From NCBI RefSeq assembly GCF_000204055.1, contig NW_006768807.1, positions 452,177-516,176 on the forward strand: a stretch of DNA of 64,000 nucleotides, given 5' to 3'. Of this stretch, positions 34,577 to 43,854 are shown piece after piece. Position 1 is the first letter of the stretch, and every line of letters begins with the position of its first letter. The stretch comes from Melampsora larici-populina 98AG31. Lineage: Eukaryota; Basidiomycota; Pucciniomycetes; Pucciniales; Melampsoraceae. Below the pieces are notes generated by a model, which saw only the letters and a list, made by a program, of their open reading frames with translations, had not been told where the DNA came from and did not search any database. The position numbers were made by a program, and so were the translations under genes.

Positions 34577-35626
34577 ATGGAAGACATACAGCGTCAATTG
34601 AATGAGCTCCACACCTCATTGCAAGAAGAACGTCGACTCCGATTAGAGGCTGAAGCTAGGTCTCATAACGCCGAAGCTCGCTTATCCGCTATCGAGTCTA
34701 GTCGTGCAACTCAACAAACCTCTCAGACTGTACCTCCAGTAACCCCACAGGCTCCACATGTATCATCGGCCGCTAACCCTAAGGGACCGAAGGTCTCCGT
34801 CCCTGATAAATTCAATGGGGTGAGGGGCGCTCCAGCCAAGGTTTTTGCAAGCCAAATTCAGCTATACATGTTAGCGCATCCCTACCTATTTCAGGACGAT
34901 CGTAGCAAAGTGGTCTTCTCGCTTTCTTATTTGACTGGAGCCGCGAGTAGCTGGGCTCAGCCATTGACTCTCGAGTTGTTTGACAATGCTACTGCTCACA
35001 ACGTGACTTTTGATCGTTTCATTACTAATTTTCGGGCAATGTATTTCAACACTGAAAAAAAGTTCAAGGCTGAAAGGGCCCTTCGAACTCTCACCCAGAA
35101 GTCGTCTGTGGCCGCCTACACCCATGAATTCAATATTCATGCATCAGCGACAGGATGGGACGTTCCTACACTCATTAGTCACTACGAACAGGGTCTGAAA
35201 AAAGAAATTAGAGTTGCTATGGTGATGGTACAAGATGAGTTCACTAGCATAGAGCAAATTGCAAATTTAGCGATCAAGATAGACAGCAAGATACATGGGG
35301 TCTCTGATCCATCTCTCGTCACATTTCATACACCGGACCCCAACGCTATGGACATCTCCTCCGGGTTTGTTCGACTGTCTGATGAAGAAAAGAACCGACG
35401 TATGAGAGCTGGATTATGTTTTAGATGCAATGAACATGGTCATAGGGCAAATGAATGTCCTGGTAGAAAGTCTGATAGAGGAAGAGTTGGTGGAGGCTAT
35501 AAGGCTAGAGTCGCGGAATTAGAGTTGAAGGTTGCAGCGTTTGGAAACAAGGAGGATAGCAAGAATGATGGGGTTAACTCTTCTAGTCGAGCAGAATCGT
35601 CGAAAAATGGCGGTGCTCAGGCCTGA
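34577..35626 (+). CDS. Gag of the chromovirus
   Basis: 349 codons, MEDIQRQLNELHTSLQEERR. An N-terminal coiled coil (~1-45), a Pro-rich linker, a capsid-like helical domain (FDRFITNFRAMYFNTEKKF and neighbours, ~75-230), then one CCHC zinc knuckle, CFRCNEHGHRANEC (~290), and a basic/Ser-rich tail. It packages element RNA. The frame is open upstream of the ATG back to about 34417 but without another ATG, so 34577 is chosen. Confidence 0.88.
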   Translation: MEDIQRQLNELHTSLQEERRLRLEAEARSHNAEARLSAIESSRATQQTSQTVPPVTPQAPHVSSAANPKGPKVSVPDKFNGVRGAPAKVFASQIQLYMLAHPYLFQDDRSKVVFSLSYLTGAASSWAQPLTLELFDNATAHNVTFDRFITNFRAMYFNTEKKFKAERALRTLTQKSSVAAYTHEFNIHASATGWDVPTLISHYEQGLKKEIRVAMVMVQDEFTSIEQIANLAIKIDSKIHGVSDPSLVTFHTPDPNAMDISSGFVRLSDEEKNRRMRAGLCFRCNEHGHRANECPGRKSDRGRVGGGYKARVAELELKVAAFGNKEDSKNDGVNSSSRAESSKNGGAQA

Positions 35627-35631
35627 GCGAT

Positions 35632-36654
35632 GTGCCTAACCTGAGCCATGATGGGGTAATAGCTGAAATTGAACTGGGCGCTAGTAGAATCATTACATGC
35701 AATGCAAATGATCCACGTGTTTTTCTCAAGTGTTCATTATCAACGTCCCAAAAACCCCGCGCCACATCAACCACATCTTTTTCTACACTTTTTCTTGTCG
35801 ACTCTGGTGCCACGCACGATGTGCTAAGTGAGACCTTTGCGCATCGAACGGGCCTTATTGACCGAGCAGTGCGCGCAACACGGATTGTCACCGGTTTCGA
35901 CGGCTCACGTAGCCATGCATCTTATGAGACAGATTTATTTATTCACCACGACTCCTCCCCTACCCACTTCATTATTACTCGTATCAAGGATTCGTATGAC
36001 GGAATACTTGGTATCCCTTGGATAAGAAGAAACCACCACCTTATCGACTGGATAAGTGGCAAAGTTCACTTAGATCACACCACCATTGCAACTGCAAATG
36101 CAGTTTCGTCAAATCCGCAACCACCCTCACCAGCCCAAGGATTGGAGCCCGCGAGGGATGTTAGGAACACTGACGAGGGGGCCGCTATCGTAATTGATAC
36201 GCATCAGCCCCCGCAATGTGAGTACGATACGCCTACGTCTCAAATTTCTTTTGAAACAGTTGGCAAGCTTTGTCTTTCCCCAAAATTACAGACTCCACCG
36301 ACTCAATCACTCGAAGTACCGACACCTACAATCGACTGCTCCAAGAACGTTGATCTTCATCCAAATCTAGAAGTTTCCAAGGTCGACATATCCCTCATAA
36401 CACCTGCGGCTGAAATTACAGCCTCGTCTGATCCGTCACCACCCTCGCCAGGTCATGAAATTGAGCCCATGAGGGAAGCTAGGCAAAACGACGAGGGGAT
36501 GTGTATCGTTGATGATACTTTAACATCCCCGCAGGGTGAGTCCGCCACGTTTATTGTCCCGTCCTTTTGTGAGAGCGCTAGCAAGCAAGTATCCATTCCA
36601 AAATCACAGATTAAACAACAAGACAATAATGTTACCACCGAGACCCACTCATAG
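35632..36654 (+). CDS. Pol N-terminal part: aspartic protease
   Basis: LFLVDSGATHDVLSETFAHR carries the retropepsin active site (D-S-G); DSYDGILGIPWIRRNHHLID is the second conserved block. The protein then becomes a long linker. The frame is -1 relative to gag and overlaps it (open from 35587; gag stops at 35626), with an AAAAA run at 35603-35607 in the overlap; a frameshift would make Gag-Pol. No ATG opens it at a useful place. It ends at TAG 36652-36654, after which the same frame continues into RT, so the TAG is probably a mutation. Confidence 0.8.
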   Translation: MPNLSHDGVIAEIELGASRIITCNANDPRVFLKCSLSTSQKPRATSTTSFSTLFLVDSGATHDVLSETFAHRTGLIDRAVRATRIVTGFDGSRSHASYETDLFIHHDSSPTHFIITRIKDSYDGILGIPWIRRNHHLIDWISGKVHLDHTTIATANAVSSNPQPPSPAQGLEPARDVRNTDEGAAIVIDTHQPPQCEYDTPTSQISFETVGKLCLSPKLQTPPTQSLEVPTPTIDCSKNVDLHPNLEVSKVDISLITPAAEITASSDPSPPSPGHEIEPMREARQNDEGMCIVDDTLTSPQGESATFIVPSFCESASKQVSIPKSQIKQQDNNVTTETHS

Positions 36655-37848
36655 CGTGTTCAGCCAACCGGATTATCCTACGCGGCTGTAGTGACAGCTT
36701 CGTCCATTCCGAACAGATCCCTTGTCAAGCCAAGAGTGGAGCCACAGGGGCACATTAGGAAATGTGACGAGGGGGCCGCTATCATACTTGATACGCATCA
36801 GCCCCCGCAATGTGAGTTTGAGAGAGTCCCATCTTCCATTTCACTAGAAGCAGCTGGCCAGTTTTTACGTCCCCAAAACAGACATCTCGATATCTCTGCG
36901 ACGAAAGCTTCCTGGTCGACTTCAGCACGTATTGCTGCGGACGAAAAGTCAAAAGTACCCGTCAAGACGGTTGAACAGATGGTACCCTCTTGCTATCACC
37001 GACATCTTCACTTATTCCAGAAATCTAGAGCCCAATGTCTTCCGCCCCGACGAAAGTACGACTTTTGTGTGGACCTCATACCTGGAGCGCAACCACAAGC
37101 CAGTAGAATCATACCTCTATCACCTGCAGAAGAAGCGGTTCTAGACGAGATGGTGAACACAGGACTGGCTAATGGGACTATCAGGCGAACAACGTCCCCG
37201 TGGGCCGCACCGGTGCTCTTTACCGGCAAGAAGGACGGCAACTTACGACCGTGTTTTGACTACCGGAGGTTGAATGCTTTGACTGTAAAAAATAGGTACC
37301 CTCTCCCTCTAACCATGGATTTAGTGGACAGCTTACTTGACGCCAAAGAATTCACCAAACTTGACATGCGAAATGCTTACGGCAATCTGCGAGTGGATGA
37401 AGAATCTGAAGACATCCTAGCGTTTATTTGCAAGCAGGGCCAGTTCGCGCCCTTGACTATGCCATTCGGTCCTACTGGTGCTCCTGGGTACTTTCAATTC
37501 TTTATACAGGACATCATGGTAGGACGAATCGGCAAAGACACAGCTGCCTACTTAGACGACACTATGATTTATACTAAAAAAGGAGTACACCACGAAAAAG
37601 CAGTAGACGGAATCCTTGAGATTTTCGACAAACATCAGCTTTGGCTTAAACCAGAAAAATGCAAATTCTCTAGGTCTGAGGTTGAGTATCTTGGACTTAT
37701 TATATCTAAAAATAAAGTCCGTATGGATCCGGCTAAAGTCAAGGCAGTAAGAGATTGGCCTGCTCCGAAGAACACGAATGAACTTCAACAATTTATTGGG
37801 TTCGCAAATTTCTACCGCCGCTTTATAGACCAATCTGAAAACGACAAG
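36655..37848 (+). pseudogene. Pol: reverse transcriptase, cut by assembly gap
   Basis: Same frame as the protease. It shows the standard Gypsy RT blocks: GLANGTIRRTTSPWAAPVLF, GNLRPCFDYRRLNALTVKNR, YPLPLTMDLVDSLLDAKEFT, KLDMRNAYGNLRV, LTMPFGPTGAPGYFQ, the catalytic AYLDDTMIYT, then WLKPEKCKFSRSEVEYLGLI and LQQFIGFANFYRRFI. The catalytic Asp pair is intact. The sequence runs into Ns at 37849; the missing piece before RNase H is roughly 110 residues. Confidence 0.88.
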
Positions 37849-38171
37849 NNNNNNNNNNNNNNNNNNNNNNNNNNNNNNNNNNNNNNNNNNNNNNNNNNNN
37901 NNNNNNNNNNNNNNNNNNNNNNNNNNNNNNNNNNNNNNNNNNNNNNNNNNNNNNNNNNNNNNNNNNNNNNNNNNNNNNNNNNNNNNNNNNNNNNNNNNNN
38001 NNNNNNNNNNNNNNNNNNNNNNNNNNNNNNNNNNNNNNNNNNNNNNNNNNNNNNNNNNNNNNNNNNNNNNNNNNNNNNNNNNNNNNNNNNNNNNNNNNNN
38101 NNNNNNNNNNNNNNNNNNNNNNNNNNNNNNNNNNNNNNNNNNNNNNNNNNNNNNNNNNNNNNNNNNNNNNN
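37849..38171. other. Assembly gap (323 N)
   Basis: By comparison with the 3' copies it should hold about 220 bp of Gypsy pol, the Copia target duplication and the first ~102 bp of the Copia 5' LTR. Confidence 0.95.
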
Positions 38172-38687
38172 AGAGTTAGAAGAAGTGTTAGGTAAAATGT
38201 ATAGGGATTTGAATGGCATGACCGGATTGGGATTATAAATTGAGAATGTTAGAAGGCTTTGTCCGAGTTGGGATTGATTAAGGGATTCTTGTTCAATGTT
38301 ATTTGTTTTATGTTGTGTTCTCAAAAATTGTTCGCCTTTTGTTTTTCTTATTAACCTTCCCTCTCTCCCTCGATAATCTTTTTCCCCCCATCGAGGAATC
38401 AGATTATTAAGTTTTCTATTACTTCATATCTTCCTCGTTCCACTTCCAGGTTAGTGTTTTCCGAGTTTAGAACTCGTAGTTTTTGTTGTCAGCCGTTGCC
38501 TCGTCAGCACAAGGCTGAACAAGGTCTTTCACCTTTTTAAAGGTTAGTGTTTTCCGAGTTTAGAACTCGTAGTTTTTGTTGTCAGCCGTTGCCTCGTCAG
38601 CACAAGGCTGAACAAGGTCTTTCACCTTTTTAAAGGTCTTTCTGTCACAGATCAGTAGCGTCGAGCTCGAGATCTCATTTTCTTACA
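38172..38687 (+). repeat. 5' LTR of Copia-1 (partial), lacking the intron
   Basis: Matches 43343-43854 of the 3' LTR with two large differences: it lacks the 123 bp GT-AG segment (junction 38411/38412), and it has an extra 93 bp tandem copy (38448-38540 and 38541-38633). It ends TTCTTACA directly before the PBS. Confidence 0.9.
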
Positions 38688-38700
38688 TGGTAGCGAGAGG
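38688..38700 (+). promoter_or_regulatory. Primer-binding site of Copia-1
   Basis: TGGTAGCGAGAGG directly follows the 5' LTR; TGGTA... is the usual complement of the initiator tRNA-Met 3' end. Confidence 0.75.
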
Positions 38701-38735
38701 TTCGAACGTCACCTCAATCGTCATTCAACTCATTT

Positions 38736-41732
38736 ATGTCCACAAGTCCTGTCGACAACAATACCGAGGATCCTACTCTTACCGACACCGAGTCAAACTC
38801 TTCCGATAACTCTCACAAAACAGCACGTCAAGATCTTAGTCTAGAGTCTGTAGATTTCAACAACTCAAGATCGGCTCACCCTACAGTCATGTCCGGTGAA
38901 GAGCCAGCTTCTGTGTTTGGTAATGCCCTCCAGCGTTATGGACAACAATTAACCAATGCTTTGAGTAAATTCAAAGTCACGGATGATCTTGAAGATGGTA
39001 ATTATTCCACCTGGAATAGATCTATCTTTGATAACCTGGAGAATCTCGAATTACATCATTATATCACGGTCAAAGATTTTGTTGATAAAGAATTAACTAG
39101 TGATAAGGTGCTTAAGACTAAAAAGGTGGTTGTCAACTATATACTCAATCGCTTAGATAAGTCCAATCATTGTCAAGCAATCAATCGGTTAACGGATCCA
39201 GAAGATCCCAACTCTATTCTCTATAATCCATTCATCTTGTGGTCTTTCCTGAAGGAAAGGCATTTCTTGATTAACGCTCAACGTCTGGCATCTATTTCCA
39301 AATCTCTCAGCAGTATCACTATTTCTCGTGGTGACACATTATCTGGATATCTTGATAAATTTGAAAATTTGTTTATTGAATTCACTCGTTATGGAGGCAA
39401 GATGGACGACACTCAATCCGCCTTGCGACTCATTGATTCTATCGATCGACTGTCGGAGTCAACCGTGGAATTTATTCATTCTACTGTCTCACCGCTTACT
39501 CGTCGGGACGTTGTCAAGTATCTCCGTGATTACGACACTCGCCATAACTTTTCTACGGAAGCTACCCGTGAAGCTAGACATGTTGAACTATCTGCTAACT
39601 CGGCATCTAGAGGACGTCGTTTTGAATGTACTGAAACTGTATGTAAAGGTCCTCATCCGGCGGACAAATGTTGGTCTAAACCTGAGAATTTCAAGGAACG
39701 AGATGACTTCTTAGCTCGTCGACGATCAAATCGCAACGGTTCAAATCAAAGATCAAACTTCAGTCATGGTAATCGTTCTTCCAACACTCAAGTCAGAGGC
39801 ATGAGAAGAGTCACCCCGTCAGCAAACTCTGTAGCTCAAACTCTTGAAATGATGTCTCTCCATACAAGTTTTGAAACTATTTCTCTTGATGATTCACCTT
39901 CCGCCAACGTGTCAACTGCCGATCCATCTGGAACCTTATGGGGACTCCACGACACCGGAGCAACTCACCACATGTTCAACTCTCGGTCACTCTTTGTTGC
40001 TGATAGTTTAAAACCAGTAGATGACCCCAACAAAAGAATCAAACTAGCTGGGGGTGATGCAACGTTAGCTGTTGAAGGCATAGGAAGAGTACAGCTGAAA
40101 GCTGGTGATGGAACTGTTTTCGAACTTACTGAATGCTTGCTTGTCCCTGAACTCAGCAAAAACCTCATCGCTGGAGGAGTTCTCAAGAAAAAGGGAGTTC
40201 GCGAAACTTTTGATCACATGGATCCCTCTTGTTTTGCATTAGTCAAAAACGGACTCGCTCTTTTCAACGGAGTTATGCTTGAGAATGGACTCATGAATGT
40301 TGTCATTGAACCCGTAAGCCCTTTGGCTGCAACTGTTACGTCGAATTCAGAACAATCAGCTCATTTGTGCTCTTCAATCATTCACCGTCGCTTAGGCCAT
40401 ATAAGTAACTCGTACCTCGACAAAATGGTCAAACATGGGAGTTTGGATGGAGTTGTAACTAAGATGGAGGAACTTGGGGCGTGTGATGTGTGCTCGATTT
40501 CTAAAAACACCAAGCTTCCCTTTAATCATTCTCGTCCCCGTGCTACAAAATTTCTTGAAAATGTTCACGTAGATATTAGTGGAATTAACCGTGTTAAAGG
40601 CCTTGGAAATGAATCATATTATATTCTGTTCTGTGATGATTACTCGAGCTACAGACACATCTTTGGACTTACTGACCGATCAAAGTCAGAAGTGTTTCGG
40701 ATCTTTAAAAATTACATTGCATTGACTGAGCGACAGACCGGATGTAAGATCAAGCAATTCACTATGGATCGTGGGGGTGAATTCCTCAACAACCTACTTG
40801 GTCCTGAGCTCGAGTCCCTTGGCATCTCCCTTCATCTCACTGCTGGTCATACACCAGAACAAAACGGTGTCGCTGAGCGCGGTAACCGAACGATCATCAC
40901 AAAAGCCCGGTGTATGATGCTTGAAAGTGGTGTTTCTCAAAACTTTTGGTTCATTGCCTGTTCAGCTGCTGTCTTTCTCACAAACCGATGTATCACCAAA
41001 GCCGTTTCAGATTACCGGACGCCGTTTGAGTTGTGGCATTTTCGAAAGCCGAGTGTAAATCATTTGAGAATTTTTGGTTGTCAAGCGTTCAGACTTATAA
41101 GAAAAGAACTAAGACAAACAAAATACACCCCAGTGGCGAATCCAGGCATTCTTGTAGGATTTGAACCCGATAACTTCAACTATCACATTTACGACGTAAA
41201 AGACAAAAAGATTTATATTACCCCTCATGTGACTTTCAATGAAAGTGTGCTTCCTTTCAATTCTGTGGTCCAAGATTCAAGATGTGGTGAAGGTCGTGTT
41301 CGGTCTTTCTATTTTGATGATGACGAATTGTTAATTGAATCAGTGGTTGAAACAAACCACGATAATGGTCATGCAAACTCTGATGAAATAGAAGACTTGA
41401 ATACTGAGCCCAGCCCATCTGAAGATGTTGTGACTAACTTGAAATCTCAAGAAAATTCATCGACAATACCTTCAAATTCAACTCGATCGTCAACAGTACC
41501 AGCAGTTACTCGAAAATCGACTCGAAATCAATCAACTGTCAACTACAAAGGAATGTGCAGTGTAGCTGTGTTGGAGTCCTGTGAATTTGAATCTTATTTT
41601 TCTTGTCTTCCTCAAGAATGTTACGCTGTTTCAAACGCTACTCCTGATCCTAAGTCTTACAAGAAGGCCATGTTGACGGGTGACTCCCTCAACTGGCGCA
41701 ACGCTTGTGACAAGGAGATGACTCTCTTCTGA
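38736..41732 (+). CDS. Copia-1 Gag-protease-integrase
   Basis: 998 codons. Gag (~70-270) has the UBN2-type pattern (YSTWNRSIFDNLENLELHHY). A Cys/His stretch (CTETVCKGPHPADKCW) replaces a standard zinc knuckle. Protease: LWGLHDTGATHHMFN (D-T-G). Integrase: HHCC zinc domain in IHRRLGHISNSYLDKMVK and CDVC, then catalytic D (VHVDISGI), D (TMDRGGEF) and E (PEQNGVAERGNRTI). The frame stops at TGA 41730-41732, in the conserved stretch before RT: EMT followed, one frame over, by SLLKKDVWTLVDRPSR. One missing base near 41720 explains this, so it is a mutation rather than a true end. Confidence 0.9.
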   Translation: MSTSPVDNNTEDPTLTDTESNSSDNSHKTARQDLSLESVDFNNSRSAHPTVMSGEEPASVFGNALQRYGQQLTNALSKFKVTDDLEDGNYSTWNRSIFDNLENLELHHYITVKDFVDKELTSDKVLKTKKVVVNYILNRLDKSNHCQAINRLTDPEDPNSILYNPFILWSFLKERHFLINAQRLASISKSLSSITISRGDTLSGYLDKFENLFIEFTRYGGKMDDTQSALRLIDSIDRLSESTVEFIHSTVSPLTRRDVVKYLRDYDTRHNFSTEATREARHVELSANSASRGRRFECTETVCKGPHPADKCWSKPENFKERDDFLARRRSNRNGSNQRSNFSHGNRSSNTQVRGMRRVTPSANSVAQTLEMMSLHTSFETISLDDSPSANVSTADPSGTLWGLHDTGATHHMFNSRSLFVADSLKPVDDPNKRIKLAGGDATLAVEGIGRVQLKAGDGTVFELTECLLVPELSKNLIAGGVLKKKGVRETFDHMDPSCFALVKNGLALFNGVMLENGLMNVVIEPVSPLAATVTSNSEQSAHLCSSIIHRRLGHISNSYLDKMVKHGSLDGVVTKMEELGACDVCSISKNTKLPFNHSRPRATKFLENVHVDISGINRVKGLGNESYYILFCDDYSSYRHIFGLTDRSKSEVFRIFKNYIALTERQTGCKIKQFTMDRGGEFLNNLLGPELESLGISLHLTAGHTPEQNGVAERGNRTIITKARCMMLESGVSQNFWFIACSAAVFLTNRCITKAVSDYRTPFELWHFRKPSVNHLRIFGCQAFRLIRKELRQTKYTPVANPGILVGFEPDNFNYHIYDVKDKKIYITPHVTFNESVLPFNSVVQDSRCGEGRVRSFYFDDDELLIESVVETNHDNGHANSDEIEDLNTEPSPSEDVVTNLKSQENSSTIPSNSTRSSTVPAVTRKSTRNQSTVNYKGMCSVAVLESCEFESYFSCLPQECYAVSNATPDPKSYKKAMLTGDSLNWRNACDKEMTLF

Positions 41733-43213
41733 AGAAAGATGTATGGACACTTGTTGATCGCCCTTCTAGGAAATGTATCATAAGAGGAATGTGGATTTTT
41801 CGCCGCAAAATCAACGCTGATGGTACCGTTAAGTTTAAAGCTCGTTTTGTAGCTCTTGGAAATACTCAGCAAGAAGGTGTAGACTATGGCGAAACCTTTG
41901 CACCCACCGGGAAACCCACATCGTTTCGACTACTAGTAGCTATGGCATCCATCAATGGATGGGAAATCCATCAAATGGACGCTGTAACGGCATTTCTTAA
42001 CGGTATTCTTGAAGAAGAGATTTACATAGAACAACCTGAAGGATACGTTATTATAGGACACGAAGGAAAGGTACTTAAGCTGAACAGGTCTTTGTACGGT
42101 CTCAAACAATCGCCCAAAATATGGCAGGATGACGTCCAGGCCTATCTTGTGAGCATTGGGTTTATTCAATGCAAAATTGATCACTGTATCTATATTAGAT
42201 CAGATGAAGTTCTTCAACTATTCACTGCAGTTTACGTACATGTCGATGACATGGCTATCACCGGAAATGATGCAACAAGGTTCAAGAAGGAGATTTCTGC
42301 AAAATGGGAAATGGAAGATTTAGGATTAGCTCAAGTAGTTGTGGGTATTGAAATAAAAAGATTGAACTCACACTCATATTCACTTTCTCAAACACGATTT
42401 GCTGAAACAATTCTTGACCGATTCAACATGAAGGACGTCAAATCTGCATCTACACCTCTGACTCCTAATCTCAAGCTTTATCGAGCAACCGACGAAGAAG
42501 TTGAAAGCTTTGCTGTTCTGAAATTAAACTACCGGAGTGCTGTAGGATCCCTCATGTACCTGTCACAATGTACTCGTCCCGACCTCGCCCATGCCGTCGG
42601 CGTCTTATCTCAACATCTCGACAGACCTGCAATATCTCATTGGAACGCTGCGCTTCAAGTCTTCAGATATCTGAAAGGCACCATTGATTTAGGTATAACA
42701 TACAATGGTAAAATTTCAACAAGAGTGTCCGGTCAAAAGAGTTTCCATCTTCCAACTTCCCACTGTGACGCGGACTGGGCAGGCGACAAGTCAACTCGGC
42801 GTTCCACGACAGGCTATATCTTCACTCTGGCTGGTGGCGCTCTTTCTTGGAAAAGCCGTCTCCAACCCACAGTTGCCCTATCGTCAACCGAAGCGGAATA
42901 TCGCGCTGTAACCGAAGCAGGACAAGAATTACTGTGGTTGCGTCGTATGATGGAAGCTTTCGGATGTTATGATTCTGATCCAACTGTCCTACATAGTGAT
43001 AACCTTGGTGCAATTCACTTAACCAAGAAATCAACATTCCATGGTAGGACAAAACATATTGAAATCCATCATCACTGGATTCGTGAGGTTGTCAAGAATG
43101 GAGATATCAGTCTTCAACACTGCTCAACGGAGGATATGGTAGCGGATCTCTTGACGAAAGCACTTGGAAAGCAGCAATTCATTAAATTACGAAGTAAACT
43201 TGGATTGGTTTAA
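41733..43213 (+). CDS. Copia-1 reverse transcriptase-RNase H (frameshifted part)
   Basis: Open in the shifted frame from about 41723; the first ATG is at 41789 (MWIFRRKINADGTVKFKARF). RT blocks: FAPTGKPTSFRLLVAMASIN, QMDAVTAFLNGILEEEIYIE, LYGLKQSPKIWQ and catalytic YVHVDDMAITG. RNase H: CDADWAGDKSTRRSTTGYIF, LSSTEAEYRAVTEA, and the tail ADLLTKALGKQQF. All catalytic residues are intact; only the upstream frameshift separates it from the rest of Pol. Confidence 0.92.
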
Positions 43214-43240
43214 TATAACCTTAATGGTCTTGAGGGGGTG

Positions 43241-43854
43241 TGTTGGAGAATTTGAGTCTCAGGTATAGTCAAAACCATTAAGGTAAAAAGTACTTCATGC
43301 TCCTGAAGAAGTAGGACAACGAGAAGAAGTTACAGACTTAAGAGTTAGAAGAAGTGTTAGGTAAAATGTATAGGGATTTGAATGGCATGACCGGATTGGG
43401 ATTTATAAATTGAGAATGTTAGAAGGCTTTGTCCGAGTTGGGATTGATTAAGGGATTCTTGTTCAATGTTATTTGTTTTATGTTGTGTTCTCAAAAATTG
43501 TTCGCTTTTTGTTTTTCTTATTAACCTTCCCTCTCTCCCTCGATAATCTTTTTCCCCCCATCGAGGAATCAGATTATTAAGGTGAGTTTTTTTTTAAAAT
43601 CAACAAACAGTCTCTTCAATTTTTCTTCACACTTATGATCTTAACTAAATCTCCGTTTTTGTCGTGAACTGTCTCTTTCTGTCTTTGTCTTTCTTTCTCT
43701 CTAGTTTTCTATTACTTCATATCTTCCTCGTTCCACTTCCAGGTTAGTGTTTTCCGAGTTTAGAACTCGTAGTTTTTGTTGTCAGCCGTTGCCTCGTCAA
43801 AGGTCTTTCTGTCACAGATCAGTAGCGTCGAGCTCGAGATCTCATTTTCTTACA
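43241..43854 (+). repeat. 3' LTR of Copia-1, with intron
   Basis: 614 bp, TGTTGGAGAA...TTCTTACA, after a G-rich PPT (TTGAGGGGGTG). A TATA box (TTTATAAAT, about 43401) precedes the intron-like segment by ~180 bp, so the segment lies in the transcribed part of the LTR. Confidence 0.9.
43582..43704 (+). other. GT-AG intron inside the Copia-1 LTR
   Basis: Donor AAG|GTGAGT, branch-like CTTAACTAA, a long pyrimidine tract and TTTCTCTCTAG|TTTTC. The flanking LTR sequence is joined without scar in the 5' LTR (…ATTATTAAG|TTTTCTATT…), exactly what splicing would yield. Confidence 0.75.

Larger units (their letters stand above)
38172..43854 (+). mobile_element. Ty1/Copia element nested in the chromovirus
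   Basis: 5' LTR (start lost in the gap) to 38687, PBS at 38688, gag-pol 38736-43213 with one frameshift, PPT at about 43230-43239, 3' LTR 43241-43854. Gypsy pol resumes right after 43854. Order protease-integrase-RT-RNase H is that of Copia. Confidence 0.92.

Noticed and set aside
37812..38324. Minus-strand ORF across the gap
   Set aside because: Most of it is N, so the open frame is an artefact.
43731..43770. A second intron in the LTR beginning at GGTTAGTG
   Set aside because: The nearest AG would make it about 20 bp, too short to splice, and the segment is present in both LTRs.
43776..43853. Start of the long Gypsy ORF as an ATG at 43776
   Set aside because: That part lies in the Copia LTR; genuine Gypsy pol resumes only at about 43855.
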